Shown in pieces: positions 16,501-25,906 of a stretch of 64,000 nt of DNA; within the stretch, counting starts at the first letter, position 1, and the number at the start of each line of letters is the position of its first letter. This DNA comes from DASRHD01 sp035485575. Lineage in GTDB: Bacteria; Verrucomicrobiota; Verrucomicrobiia; Opitutales; Opitutaceae. The translations under genes and the position numbers were made by a program. The DNA lies in contig DATHNW010000022.1 in NCBI GenBank assembly GCA_035485575.1, forward strand, positions 1-64,000, given 5' to 3'. The notes beneath the pieces were generated by a model. The model saw only the letters and a list, made by a program, of their open reading frames with translations. It had not been told where the DNA came from and ran no database searches.

Positions 16501-18099
16501 TCAGTTTTCCGTATGAAAGCGCGTGATTTCCGCCAGCTGGTCGGCGATGTCGCGATCACTGCGGCAGCGTGGCATCTTGTTCTGGCCGCCCCACTTGCCC
16601 GTGGCCTGCATCCATTGCTCGAAGACGCCCGGCATGACGAGGCGCACGACGGGGGGCTCGAGGCCGCCGCCTTTGCGTTTGGCCTCGTAGTCGTCGTTGA
16701 GACGTTGCAGCTCGATATCGAGTTCCGGGGCCATGATCGGACCGGTCGGCGTCTCGATATTGGGCGTCTTGAGCTCGATCCACCATTCATGCTGGCCACG
16801 CTTCCGTCCGGCAGAGGCATTCACAAAGAGGGGCGCGACGTGGAAATTGATGATGGTCCATCCATGGCGCCGGCAGACGGCGAGAAGTGAATCGGTCAGC
16901 TCCTTCTCAATGACGTGCTCGCCAAAGGCGCTGAGCTGGAGACGGGTGCGACCGACATAAATGAGTCGCGGCGGCTCGGTCGAGATGAAGCGGACGACAT
17001 CCCCGATGACGTACCGGCACAAGCCTGCCGGGGTCGTGAGCAGCAGCACATAGTCCACGCCGGGCTTGACGCCCTCAAGCGGCACGGCGTGCAGGCCGAG
17101 GATGGTCAGGCGGTTTTCATCGAACTCGCTCAAGGGGAGAAACTCGAAGAACAGCCCCGCATCCGCGAGCAGCCGGAGTCCGGCCTCAGGCTCGGCGTCT
17201 TGCGCGGCGAGAAAGCCTTCCGACGCCGGATAGACCTCGTGCAAGTTCACGGTCGGGCCGAGCGCCGCCCGCAGTTCGCTTTCGAAGGGCCCGAGCGGCA
17301 CGCCGCCGTGCACGAGGCATTCGAGATGGGGCCAGAGCGCCTGCAAATTCTCCGCGCCACCCGCCCGCGTGCGCAGGGCCTCGGCAAGGATGAGAATCCA
17401 GCTGGGGATGCCGGCGAGCAGGGTGATGTCGAGTGGCCAGGTGCGTTCGACGATGGCCTGGATTTTTTCCGGCCAGTTGCTCATCTGGGCGATTTCTGCG
17501 CCGGGTTCGTAAAGATGCCTTTCCACCCAGGACGGCAGGCGCAATGCCGTGATGCCGCTGAGGTCGCCCGCGTAGGCGCTAAACGGCTCGGCTTCCGCGA
17601 TGGGGGTGAGCGCGGTCGAACCGCCGAGGAAAAGGTGCCGTCCGTTGAACACTTTTGCGCTGCCGGTGCGTGCGGCGTAGAAAAGCAGCGAATCGAGCCC
17701 GGCCTTGCGGAAATGGGCGATCATCGGCTCCGTGATGGGCAGGTATTTGGTGCGGCCGGCCGTCGTGCCGGAAGAGATTGCGTAGAAGGAGCACTGTCCC
17801 GGCCAGAGCACGTCTGCCTCGCCGCGCTTCATGCGTTCAATGTAAGGCTCGATTTCCTCGTAGGAATGCAGCGGCACGCGGTCGTGGAACGTCTTGTAAT
17901 CGATGCCTGTCCCGAGACTGAGCTTGCGCCAAAGTTCCGTGCGCCCGAAGGCGTCCGCGAGTCCGCGGAAGTGCTTTTGCTGCGCCGGTACCGCGCCGCT
18001 CTTTTTTTTACGCAGACGCGACTTCATGCGCGCGGTCAGTATGCCCGCGCCCAGAGTGGCGAGAAATTTTGGCGGAACCGGCATGGCCAAGGCAGCGCG
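16501..18099 (-). CDS. GH3-family acyl-adenylating/amidating enzyme
   Basis: About 532 residues of the GH3 auxin-responsive-promoter family, part of the ANL adenylase superfamily. In plants these enzymes adenylate small carboxylic acids and conjugate them to amino acids. Seen are the P-loop-like motif SSGTTAGRTKYLPIT, the region LHEVYPASEGFLA (motif YPASEG) and YRYVIGDVVRF-like LCRYVIGDVV. I chose ATG 18099; the open frame continues to 18132. It is almost contiguous with the upstream alpha/beta hydrolase. Bacterial GH3 substrates are largely unknown. It is the last gene of the 25468-16501 run. Confidence 0.85.
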   Translation of the reverse strand, partial: RAALAMPVPPKFLATLGAGILTARMKSRLRKKKSGAVPAQQKHFRGLADAFGRTELWRKLSLGTGIDYKTFHDRVPLHSYEEIEPYIERMKRGEADVLWPGQCSFYAISSGTTAGRTKYLPITEPMIAHFRKAGLDSLLFYAARTGSAKVFNGRHLFLGGSTALTPIAEAEPFSAYAGDLSGITALRLPSWVERHLYEPGAEIAQMSNWPEKIQAIVERTWPLDITLLAGIPSWILILAEALRTRAGGAENLQALWPHLECLVHGGVPLGPFESELRAALGPTVNLHEVYPASEGFLAAQDAEPEAGLRLLADAGLFFEFLPLSEFDENRLTILGLHAVPLEGVKPGVDYVLLLTTPAGLCRYVIGDVVRFISTEPPRLIYVGRTRLQLSAFGEHVIEKELTDSLLAVCRRHGWTIINFHVAPLFVNASAGRKRGQHEWWIELKTPNIETPTGPIMAPELDIELQRLNDDYEAKRKGGGLEPPVVRLVMPGVFEQWMQATGKWGGQNKMPRCRSDRDIADQLAEITRFHTEN

Positions 18100-18138
18100 C
18101 ATCAAGCAGATTTGCCGCGCGTCCCGTCGCAAGCGAAA

Positions 18139-19251
18139 TCAAACGGACTGCAGCGCCCGGCGGGGTTTCAATTGTTTGTAAAACGCCGAGATGGGCGGAA
18201 GAAAATTGGAAGAGTGGAAAATCAGCGAGGCGTGCTGGACCGGGCTGCCGTGCTGATTGGCGATGAGGCGGTAGGTGCTCCGCGGAAAGTAGGCGCGGTG
18301 GGCCGTCTCGAAGGCAAAACGGGTCGGCGAATTCTCAGTAATGACCGAACTCTCCTTCTCTGCGTAGAGGATGAGCGCGGGGGCTTCACTCAACGGGAGC
18401 AGCGCGGGCGAGAAATAGGCGCCGGGCGCCTCCATTTGCTTGAGCGACTGCATGCGCTCGCAGGCGCCGGTGAAATTGATGTCGCGAATGGCCCCCATGA
18501 CGGCCTCGCGCAGGCGGTGCAGCTCATCGCGGGTCATGATCGCGCGCAGCGCCTCCTTGTTTTGTGCGCCCGACTCGAACATCTTCGAGAAGATGGCGCG
18601 CGATTTTTCCACCCCACTGGGGCTGGCGTGGCCATTGAGATAGGGTTTAACCGCGCGCCCGAGGAGCGTCGATGGCTTGGCTTCGCCGGGCGTGAGCAGA
18701 TCCTCGACGCAGGCCACCGGGCTGATGATGAGGGAGCCGTTGAGGTCGATTTTGCGGCCGGCGCGCTGGGCGCGTTTCAGCCACTCCATGAGCAGGCCGC
18801 CGCCAAAGCTCACGGCGAACACCACCGGTTTCTGCCCGTGCAGCTCGGCGAGTTCCTCGACCAGGTCGTCGAGCTGGGCGAACAGCAATTCGTTGGAGAA
18901 GCCGTGCCGGGGGTAATTGAAATAATACACGCTGCCCGATTTCAGCAAAAACCCCCGCAGCATGAACACTTGCTCGGTCGCATCGGGGACGAAGCCGCCC
19001 AGCACGATGGTCGGCACGCGTCCGCGGCTGCGCTCCCAGAGCACGGTGGCCCGCTGGTGTTCGCCCGCCGCGCCGCTTTGCAGCACGGTCTCCTGTGCGC
19101 GCCGCACGGTCGGGGTGAACAGCCGTTGCTGCGGCGGGCGCAGCTTGTAGCTGGTCGTGCGGATTAAAGTGCGCAGCGGCCGGGCGGGCGCGAACCGCCC
19201 CAGCTGCGTAAACAGCGACAATGCGGGAAATAAATCACTCAGCGTGGCCAT
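18139..19251 (-). CDS. Alpha/beta-hydrolase-like protein
   Basis: 370 residues. The order of strands and helices fits an alpha/beta hydrolase: PTIVLGGF with the oxyanion strand, then VFAVSFGGGLLMEWL around the nucleophile elbow (G/A-x-S-x-G with Ser in AVSFGG). ALILYAEKESSV is a likely acid region, and the late histidine is probably in NQHGSPVQHASL. Could be an esterase, thioesterase or acyltransferase. It is 6-40 bp upstream of the GH3 gene and so probably acts in the same pathway. Exact chemistry is unknown. Confidence 0.7.
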   Translation of the reverse strand: MATLSDLFPALSLFTQLGRFAPARPLRTLIRTTSYKLRPPQQRLFTPTVRRAQETVLQSGAAGEHQRATVLWERSRGRVPTIVLGGFVPDATEQVFMLRGFLLKSGSVYYFNYPRHGFSNELLFAQLDDLVEELAELHGQKPVVFAVSFGGGLLMEWLKRAQRAGRKIDLNGSLIISPVACVEDLLTPGEAKPSTLLGRAVKPYLNGHASPSGVEKSRAIFSKMFESGAQNKEALRAIMTRDELHRLREAVMGAIRDINFTGACERMQSLKQMEAPGAYFSPALLPLSEAPALILYAEKESSVITENSPTRFAFETAHRAYFPRSTYRLIANQHGSPVQHASLIFHSSNFLPPISAFYKQLKPRRALQSV

Positions 19252-19373
19252 GGAGGGTTTGGTACAGGCTGGGTAATCTGCTGTGATTCTGGCAAAGGCA
19301 AATCCGATCTGTCACGCAAATGTGACCGCGGCGGAACGATTATGTTGCGTTTGCGCAGCTCTTCGTGCGCGCC

Positions 19374-20126
19374 TTACTTCAATTTTTCCAGCACAGCCTG
19401 CGCACGGGCCTTTTCCCCAATGTCGTATTTTTCGTGCGGGGGCATGGCCACGGCCCGCTCGAACTCGGCGCGGGCGGGCCCGGGCTGTTTGTCCGCCAGA
19501 TACGCGAAGCCGAGATCGACGTGGTGCGCCACGGTTTGCGGTGCGAGCTCGCTGGCCCGGCGCAGCAGGCGCACGGCTTCGGCGGTCGAGGCCGGAGGCA
19601 GCCCGCCATAGATGAGTTTGACGAAAAACCGTTTGGTCGCGCCGAGGCTGGCGACTTCGTAGTGCCAGCGTCCGAGGACGTGACAGGCCCAGTCGTAATT
19701 TGGATCGAGGGCGAGTGCGCGTTCGGCGTAATCCTTGACGAAGCGGGAGTATTCGACCTCGGTGCGCGTGTCGCTGCAGAGGCCGAGTTTGCCATAGCTG
19801 ATGGCGATGGAGAGGACGTTGACCGCGCTTTCCGGCTGGAGCGCGACGGCGCGTTGCGCGTAAGCGAGGGCTTTTTCCGCGAGGTGCTTTTTCTCGACCG
19901 GGTCATGGGTGTCGTCCATGGAGTCGGAATATTGCTCCGAGATTTTTTGAAGAATGAACGGATCGTTGGGCCGCGCGGCGTCGGCGTTGAGGAAGAGGCC
20001 AAGCGCGGCTTTCGTGTCGAAGCGCGCCGCGGCCGCAAGCGCCTGCTGCACGAGCGGGCCGGCGGAATCGGCGGCCGCCGCGGTCGCCGCCAACACTGCG
20101 AAAAGGAGCCAGGCGTGTGGTTTCAT
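19374..20126 (-). CDS. Exported TPR protein (RMDN-like)
   Basis: 250 residues starting at ATG 20126 (MKPHAWLLFAVLAATAAAADS, a signal peptide). The mature part is helical with TPR-like repeats: ALAYAQRAVALQPES, YAERALALDPNYDWACHVLGRWHYEVA, LLRRASELAPQTVAHHVDLGFAYL, ARAEFERAVAMPP. The pattern resembles the regulator of microtubule dynamics (RMDN) type of TPR protein found in many bacteria; its function there is unknown. It starts 16 bp after the methyltransferase stop, so the two are likely cotranscribed. Confidence 0.8.
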   Translation of the reverse strand: MKPHAWLLFAVLAATAAAADSAGPLVQQALAAAARFDTKAALGLFLNADAARPNDPFILQKISEQYSDSMDDTHDPVEKKHLAEKALAYAQRAVALQPESAVNVLSIAISYGKLGLCSDTRTEVEYSRFVKDYAERALALDPNYDWACHVLGRWHYEVASLGATKRFFVKLIYGGLPPASTAEAVRLLRRASELAPQTVAHHVDLGFAYLADKQPGPARAEFERAVAMPPHEKYDIGEKARAQAVLEKLK

Positions 20127-20142
20127 GGCGCGCCCGCGGCCG

Positions 20143-21177
20143 TCAGCGCGCGGGTTTTTCGAACAGATAGTGGCTGACGAGCCACTCCTCGCCGTTGCGG
20201 TAGCCCCACAGTTCGGCGCAGGCCATGAAGAAAATGCGCCAGTGGGCCCACCAGGTTTTTGTCTGGCCGGGGCCGTAGGTTTGGGCGAAGAGCGGAAGGA
20301 TTTCAGCGCGGTGAGCGTCCATGTTCTCCAGCCAGTGCCGGGCGGTTTTTTGGTAATGGGTGCCATTGACGCTCCAGCGTTCGATGAGCTTGAGGTCGTT
20401 TTGAAAATGCGTGAGCAGGCCGTCGCTTGTCATCTGTGCGCCGGCGAAGAAATGGCGGATGATCCAGTCATCCGGGCTGCGCGGGACGAAGTGATAGGCG
20501 ACCGTCTTGTGCGTGAAGAGATGTGCGAAAAGCAGGCCGCCGGGCTTGAGCCAGCGTGCAATGTTGGCGAGAAGGAGCCGGTAGTTCTTCATGTACTCGA
20601 ACATCTCGATGGACACGACGCGGTCGAACTGGCCGGGCGCGATATCGAAGGTGTTCATGTCGCAGGCGAGGATGTCGAGGTTGCGCAGGCCGCGCCGGTG
20701 GGACTCGGCGTCGATGAACTCCTTTTCCGCGCGCGAGTGGGAGACGCCGGTGATGCGGGCACGGGGGAATTTTTCCGCCAGCCAGAGCGAAAGGGAGCCC
20801 CAGCCGCAGCCGAGATCGAGGATGTGCTGGCCATCCGCGAGGCGGGCGCGCTCGGCGTAAAGCCCGAGCATTTTCTCCTCGGCCTCGGCGAGCGTCTCAT
20901 CGCTTCGCGGGTAGAGGCAGCAGGAGTATTTCAAACGCGGTCCAAGGACGAATTGATAAAATTGCACCGGGGCTTCGCCGGGATGTCCATCGGTGGTCCG
21001 GGTGTTTTCGGCGATGGGGCGGCGCTTGAGGTTCTCGATGTAGGAAAGCAGGCGCGCCCGCTGCAGCTCGGGCGACGAGGCCGTTGCCTCACGGAGGCGC
21101 CAGGCCAGCCGGCGGCGAAGTCCGAGGCGCACGAGCCGGTCGGGCAGAAATTTTTTTCCAAGCAGCCGGTCAATCAT
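20143..21177 (-). CDS. Cyclopropane-fatty-acid synthase family SAM methyltransferase
   Basis: 344 residues from ATG 21177; the longer open frame upstream is not conserved-looking. It has the SAM-binding motif ILDLGCGWGSLSLWLAEKFP, then ITGVSHSRAEKEFI, DRVVSIEMFEYMKNY and the CFA-like C-terminal region (FAHLFTHK, WIIRHFFAGAQM). The typical CFA synthase N-terminal lipid-binding domain is short here, so it is the CFA-like or coclaurine-N-methyltransferase-like subgroup. The substrate may be an unsaturated acyl chain of a membrane lipid. It is part of the minus-strand lipid-like run. Confidence 0.88.
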   Translation of the reverse strand: MIDRLLGKKFLPDRLVRLGLRRRLAWRLREATASSPELQRARLLSYIENLKRRPIAENTRTTDGHPGEAPVQFYQFVLGPRLKYSCCLYPRSDETLAEAEEKMLGLYAERARLADGQHILDLGCGWGSLSLWLAEKFPRARITGVSHSRAEKEFIDAESHRRGLRNLDILACDMNTFDIAPGQFDRVVSIEMFEYMKNYRLLLANIARWLKPGGLLFAHLFTHKTVAYHFVPRSPDDWIIRHFFAGAQMTSDGLLTHFQNDLKLIERWSVNGTHYQKTARHWLENMDAHRAEILPLFAQTYGPGQTKTWWAHWRIFFMACAELWGYRNGEEWLVSHYLFEKPAR

Positions 21178-21259
21178 GGAGGAAGGGCGGCTTTTCGGCC
21201 GGGGGCGAGGATGGGCATGAAAACGGCCCAGCGCAAGACGCGTCCCCGGCATGGCCGGT

Positions 21260-21814
21260 TCACGGGCCGGTGTCGTGCTTGAATTTTTGCGCGCGGTGAA
21301 TCCGGTCGATGGCGCGCAGGACCGGCAGCAGCGGATAGTAGCAGAGGACGATGAAAAACGGGGTAAGCAGCGCCCACGCAACGATGGCATGCAGGGCGAT
21401 GGTGCCAAACTTGTGGAAAAATTGCGCGGAATCCGCCCAGAACAACTGGTACATTTCCCGCACGCGGAAGCGCTGGTGCGGGACGCCAAAAATAAACTCG
21501 CCCAGCCGCACGAGCCAGAGGATCGCCGGCACATGCAGGGGCCAGAGAGCCTGGTTGAGCAGCTGGATGATGGGCTGATTGAGGCGCAGGATGAGGGCGA
21601 CGAGGAAGCAGAGCAGCGTGGTCGTGCCAAAGATCGGGAAAAGCGCGCAAGCGCCGCCGACGGCGATGGTCAGGGCGATTTTTTCCGGGGTGATGCCCTG
21701 GGTGAGCTGTGCGACCAGCGGATCGATGATGCGGCGCTGCCACAGGTTTTTCTTGGCTGCAGGTGATTCCGGGGCAGCGGGGCCTGGGGGTTGGAATTCG
21801 GGCGAGGGGGACAC
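21260..21814 (-). CDS. DUF2062 membrane protein
   Basis: 184 residues. The region LTQGITPEKIALTIAVGGACALFPIFGTTTLLCF is characteristic of DUF2062, followed by further membrane segments (about 60-100 and 135-165). The function of DUF2062 is unknown; it is often found near glycosyltransferases and lipid or polyene biosynthesis genes. ATG 21814. It is 82 bp upstream of the methyltransferase on the same strand. Confidence 0.85.
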   Translation of the reverse strand: MSPSPEFQPPGPAAPESPAAKKNLWQRRIIDPLVAQLTQGITPEKIALTIAVGGACALFPIFGTTTLLCFLVALILRLNQPIIQLLNQALWPLHVPAILWLVRLGEFIFGVPHQRFRVREMYQLFWADSAQFFHKFGTIALHAIVAWALLTPFFIVLCYYPLLPVLRAIDRIHRAQKFKHDTGP

Positions 21815-21971
21815 ACTTCCAGTTAATCACATTGCGGGTCGATGCAGCAACACATCTTCGAATCAGGAAAAGAAGGAGGGCTCTCGAAAAAACTGCAACC
21901 GGCGGCGGGCTGCAGGGCGAGGTGGACAAACGAGGCCGGATTTGGGTTCCGGTTCAGGGCAGGCCGATCCT

Positions 21972-23297
21972 TCAACCATTCAATTTTTTCCGACGCAAAA
22001 TCCGGGCGAAAAATTGATGCAGCCGCGATTCCGGCACGAGCGTCACGATGTAGGCTGAGGCGAGCACGTTCAATGCGCCCATCAGGCCGAGTACCTGCAG
22101 GCGGTTGAACCCTGCGCCCAGCAGCACGCCCGCGCCGGCCGAGGCGGCGACCATGAAGAGGGAGCTCATGACATTGTTGGCGGCGACATTGCGCGCACGA
22201 TGGGACGGCGCCGACCATGCCGCCAGAATCGCGTACAGCGGCACGCTGAAAAGCCCGCCGCACATGGCCAGCCCGAACAGGTCCGCGCTGATGTGCAGCC
22301 CCACGGGCGACGTCAACACGAAGGCCATGGCGGGATCGAGTCCGTGGCTCATCCGCAAAAAATCGAACGTGAAAAACGAAAGCCCCAGCCCCGCCGCCGG
22401 CACGTAGCGCGCCGTGATGACGCCGCGCAACAGCACATTGCACAGCAACGAGCCGAGGCCGATGCCCACGGCGAAAAGCGCGAGGAAAGCCGTCGCCAAA
22501 TGCGGATCATCCGAATGCAGGACATTTTTCACATAAGCGGGCAGCAACGAAAGCCAGATGATGCCCACCGCCCAGAACCACGAGATGCCGAGGATGGCGC
22601 GGAACACGGCGCGCTGCGTGCGCGCATAGCTGATGAGCCGCCAGGCCTCGCGAAAAATGTTCGCGTCGATCTTGAAGGGCGCAGCCGAAGGGAGCGCCGG
22701 TGGAACCAAAAAGCTCGCCGCCCAGCCCGCGCCCGCCAGGCCGAGCAGCACCCAGGGCAGCATCCTGCCCACCACGGTCGTCCCACCTGATTGCGCCACC
22801 AGGACACCGCCCAGCAGCGTGCCGAGCAGAATGGCCACAAACGTCGCCATCTCGATCACCCCCGTGCCACCCACCAGCTCATCTTCGTGCAGGTGGTCGG
22901 GCAGGATGCCGTATTTCAACGGCCCGAAGAAAGCCGCTTGCACGCCGGTCGCAAAAGTCACCGCGAACAGCACCCACGGCTGCTCCCAGGCAAAGCCGGC
23001 GCCGGCCGCCGCCATGATGATCACTTCCCACAACTTTGTCAGCCGGATGAGCCGCGCCTTTTCAAAACGGTCCGAGAGCTGCCCGGCGAACGCGGAAAAA
23101 AGGAGAAAAGGCAGGATGAATACACCGCTGATCGCCGTCGCCGCGATGTCCGCGCTCCACCCCATCTGCGCAGCGAGCTTGAACGTTGCCAGCAGGATGA
23201 AGGCATTCTTGAAGACATTGTCGTTGAATGCGCCCAGGAACTGCACCGTGAACAGGGGCAGGAACCGGCGCGATCGCATCAGCTGCAACGTCGTCAT
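21972..23297 (-). CDS. MFS transporter, LplT-like (lysophospholipid transporter family)
   Basis: 441 residues with about 12 membrane segments. The N-terminus RRFLPLFTVQFLGAFNDNVFKNAFILLATF is the typical start of LplT and of the MFS half of Aas-type fusions, which flip lysophospholipids for re-acylation. No acyltransferase domain is fused here. Its place within a run of acyl-chain genes supports a lipid substrate, but that remains inference. Gap of 157 bp to the DUF2062 gene contains nothing recognisable. Confidence 0.85.
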   Translation of the reverse strand: MTTLQLMRSRRFLPLFTVQFLGAFNDNVFKNAFILLATFKLAAQMGWSADIAATAISGVFILPFLLFSAFAGQLSDRFEKARLIRLTKLWEVIIMAAAGAGFAWEQPWVLFAVTFATGVQAAFFGPLKYGILPDHLHEDELVGGTGVIEMATFVAILLGTLLGGVLVAQSGGTTVVGRMLPWVLLGLAGAGWAASFLVPPALPSAAPFKIDANIFREAWRLISYARTQRAVFRAILGISWFWAVGIIWLSLLPAYVKNVLHSDDPHLATAFLALFAVGIGLGSLLCNVLLRGVITARYVPAAGLGLSFFTFDFLRMSHGLDPAMAFVLTSPVGLHISADLFGLAMCGGLFSVPLYAILAAWSAPSHRARNVAANNVMSSLFMVAASAGAGVLLGAGFNRLQVLGLMGALNVLASAYIVTLVPESRLHQFFARILRRKKLNG

Positions 23298-23369
23298 GCG
23301 CGCGCCACGCTGGGCAAATTTTTTCCTGCCGCAAGCCCGCGTGCGGGCCGGTTTTGCCGCCGGCGCAAA

Positions 23370-23795
23370 TCAGTTGTGCCGGAAGAGCGGATCGATGGCG
23401 GTCCGCACCATATCCTCGGGCGATTTTCCCGCCATGGCCGGGTGAAAGTAATTGGTGGTGGCGAGAATCTTATTGGTGCGCGGGTCGCTGACCTCGATGT
23501 CCAGCTCGATCATATAGAGCGAAAAATCCCAGTTCCATTGATCGACGTAGGAGACGACCCCGTCGACATGGTCGGGCATCATGGTGAGCGGGCCGCTGGA
23601 GGCGTCATAACCGAGGCGTTGCAGCTCCCGGGCGATGATCACATCGATTCCCCGGCCGTCGGCGAGGCGGTGTTCGACGTAGAGCTTTTTGAGGCCGGTG
23701 AGATTGGCCCCGGCTTCACGGTGCACATTGAAGGTCGAGCAAGCGGTCAGCGCCAGCACGAGGGCGAGCAGCGGGAAAAGGTTCTTCATGTTCAA
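23370..23795 (-). CDS. Predicted outer-membrane lipoprotein
   Basis: 141 residues. Signal peptide with lipobox LTAC (cysteine at about 19) followed by STFNVHREAGANLTGLKKLYVEHRLADGRG. The mature part alternates strands and helices and resembles small DUF4136-type lipoproteins, but I cannot assign a family firmly. It lies 27 bp after the ketoacyl synthase stop and is probably translated from the same message, suggesting a role in envelope placement of the pathway product. Confidence 0.75.
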   Translation of the reverse strand: MNMKNLFPLLALVLALTACSTFNVHREAGANLTGLKKLYVEHRLADGRGIDVIIARELQRLGYDASSGPLTMMPDHVDGVVSYVDQWNWDFSLYMIELDIEVSDPRTNKILATTNYFHPAMAGKSPEDMVRTAIDPLFRHN

Positions 23796-23822
23796 GCAAG
23801 ACGCATTTCAGCCAACAAAGCT

Positions 23823-25106
23823 TCAATCACGCCAGCGACGCAAGACATGGCAGACGCTGCTGCCTCCGAAGCCGCTGCTGTTGTTAAGGGCGGTTTGCGG
23901 CGCCCGGTCCAAGGTGCCGCGGGGGAGGTTGAGCCCGTCGCAGGCCGGATCGGGAGTGGCGAGGTGCGGATTGCCTGGGATGAAACCGTCCGAGAGGGCG
24001 AGGGCGCAGAAGGCGGCTTCCATCGCGCCGGACATGCTCAGGGGATGGCCGGTCAGGCCCTTGGTGGCGCTAATATAAGGATGCGCGCCGGCGTCGGTGA
24101 ACACGGTGCGTAGCGCGAGCGCCTCCGCCCGGTCGCCGACCGGGGTGGAGGTGGCGTGGGCGTTGACGCAGTCGATGTCACCGGGCGTGACGCCGGTGTC
24201 GGCAAACGAACGGCGCATGGCTTCGCGCAAGCCGGCGCCCTCCGGGTGCGACGTGGCGACACTGTGGCCGTCGGCGGCCTGGCCCCAGCCGGCGAGTTCG
24301 CAATAGGCGCGGGCGCCGCGTTGCGCGGCGAGCCCGGCGGACTCGAGCACGAGGACGACCGCCCCGCCTGAGCCGACAAAGCCATCGCGATTCCGGTCGA
24401 AGGGCCGCGAGGCGGTGGCCGGGTCGGGATTGAGCGAGAGCGCGCGCATGGAGGCGAAAGGGAGCAAGGTCTCGGCATTCAGCTCCTCGGCGCCGACGAC
24501 GAGCATGCGTTGCTGGCGGCCGAGGCGGATTTCATCCAGCGCCCAGCCGAGTGCATGGCTGGCCGAGGCGCAGGCCGAGGCAAAGCCGCACACGGCGCCC
24601 GTGATCTTATAGTGTGCGGCAAGGTTGAAATTGAGCGTGCCGGCGATGGAGGACACAACGCCCATCGGATGGCCGCGCTCAAACCGGCAGGCATGCATCT
24701 CCGCGAGATGGTGGTGCAGGAGCATCGCGGAGCCGGCTGATGCGCAGAAAAGTCCGGTGTCGCCGCCGGTCAGGTCGGCGGGCGCCAAGCCGGCATCGGC
24801 CAGCGCCTGTTCGATCGCGCAGAAGGCGTAGACCCCATGCGGCGCAAGGCCACGGAGTGTCTCGCGTGGGATGTCATAGGGCGCGGGCCAGGACCATTCG
24901 CGGTAGTTGGGCGAATCGACGGTGAAGTCGCGTACGCTCGCGGCGACCTTGACGGGAAGACCGGGATTGCCGGCGAGCTCCACGCGGGCGAGGCCGTGGC
25001 GGCCGGCGCGAAGGCTGGTGGTGACGGCCGCGCGGTCGTTGCCGATGGGGGTGATGAATCCCAGCCCGGTGATGAGGGCGGCTGGGCGGTCCATGCGTGC
25101 ATCCAT
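23823..25106 (-). CDS. Beta-ketoacyl-ACP synthase (FabF-like)
   Basis: 427 residues with the KAS II thiolase fold. The catalytic cysteine is in ASACASASHAL (Cys179). The two catalytic histidines are in NAHATSTPVGD and KGLTGHPLSMSGAME, and the C-terminal NNSSGFGGSSVCHVL glycine-rich motif is present. Pairs with the dedicated acyl carrier protein gene 5 bp upstream. Insertion of several residues around LLHHHLAEMHACRF suggests a specialised rather than housekeeping FabF. Likely elongates an acyl chain for a secondary or envelope lipid. Confidence 0.9.
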   Translation of the reverse strand: MDARMDRPAALITGLGFITPIGNDRAAVTTSLRAGRHGLARVELAGNPGLPVKVAASVRDFTVDSPNYREWSWPAPYDIPRETLRGLAPHGVYAFCAIEQALADAGLAPADLTGGDTGLFCASAGSAMLLHHHLAEMHACRFERGHPMGVVSSIAGTLNFNLAAHYKITGAVCGFASACASASHALGWALDEIRLGRQQRMLVVGAEELNAETLLPFASMRALSLNPDPATASRPFDRNRDGFVGSGGAVVLVLESAGLAAQRGARAYCELAGWGQAADGHSVATSHPEGAGLREAMRRSFADTGVTPGDIDCVNAHATSTPVGDRAEALALRTVFTDAGAHPYISATKGLTGHPLSMSGAMEAAFCALALSDGFIPGNPHLATPDPACDGLNLPRGTLDRAPQTALNNSSGFGGSSVCHVLRRWRD

Positions 25107-25111
25107 CTGGA

Positions 25112-25468
25112 TTACGCTGACGGAGCGGCGGCGAGTTTGCGCAGGACAAAGGCGTGCAGCTCGCCGACGGTGCGCAGCTGCAGGATTTCCTCGTTGGAAA
25201 TCTTCACCTGGAAAAGATCTTCCATGAAGAACACGATTTCGGCGATGGCGAGTGAATCGAAGCCGAGATCCTCGATGAGGCGGGCCGTGTCGGGCAGCGG
25301 ATCGGCGGGCACCGCCTCGCGCCGCGGCATGAAATCACGCACGATGGCGGAAAGCACCAGTCCGAGGGCAGCGGGGTCACCGGCCCGGAAGCGTGCGAAG
25401 GCGTCGCGCACGGCGGCAGGAAAGCGGGCGAGCGGATCGTGGGCGCGGGCCAGGGGCGGCGTGGACAT
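25112..25468 (-). CDS. Acyl carrier protein
   Basis: 118 residues from ATG 25468 (MSTPPLARAHD); a GTG at 25489 is an alternative. The 4'-phosphopantetheine serine lies in DLGFDSLAIAEIVFFMEDLF. The N-terminal ~45 residues are an unusual extension for an ACP, arginine- and alanine-rich. It is the first gene of the minus-strand run and sits 5 bp upstream of the ketoacyl synthase, so they probably function as a pair. Confidence 0.88.
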   Translation of the reverse strand: MSTPPLARAHDPLARFPAAVRDAFARFRAGDPAALGLVLSAIVRDFMPRREAVPADPLPDTARLIEDLGFDSLAIAEIVFFMEDLFQVKISNEEILQLRTVGELHAFVLRKLAAAPSA

Positions 25469-25906
25469 GAGACGGGAACGCAAGCGCACGGGGGCGCGCG
25501 GTTCAAGGCTGGGTTGCGGCTGGGCTGGATTTAGCCACGCAAAGATTAGGGCGGCGGCTTACCCTTAAGAGCGAAGAGAGAAAGGCCTTATTCCATTCCA
25601 TGGAAGGGATCTTGAGCGGCGGCATGGGTTATGGGGTTCGTTTTTTGCAGCGCATGGGCTTGAGAACGATGCTTTTTGGCCTTGAATTATTTTTCGGGCA
25701 ATAGGCATGAAGGGAGGAATTTGCCAGATAACGAATGCGCAATTTGCAACCGGAAGAGGGCAAAAAAAGCGTAAAATTTCTCTTGGTAAGCAAGCGCGGT
25801 CAGAGGACATTTTCGGCCGGAGGGGCACAATCTTGCCGTAAGTTTGCAAGCAGTATTGCCTTCAACATGTGCAGGCTTAAACTGAAAGAGCTTTCAACCT
25901 TTTTTG
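25469..25906. promoter_or_regulatory. Gene-free divergent regulatory region (ACP operon / hybrid kinase)
   Basis: About 440 bp, locally AT-richer than the flanking genes, between the divergent ACP gene and the hybrid kinase. It holds a short palindrome TTCCATTCCATGGAA (25589-25603). No gene or repeat could be supported. It presumably carries promoters in both directions. Confidence 0.4.

Noticed and set aside
16915..19167. 750-aa plus-strand frame opposite the GH3 and hydrolase genes
   Set aside because: Antisense shadow in GC-rich DNA. The minus strand has clear GH3 and hydrolase motifs; the plus frame has no recognisable domain and lacks gene-like spacing.
22791..24113. 440-aa plus-strand frame across the transporter, lipoprotein and KAS genes
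   Set aside because: It crosses three genes on the other strand and has no motif; an artefact of GC-rich codon usage.
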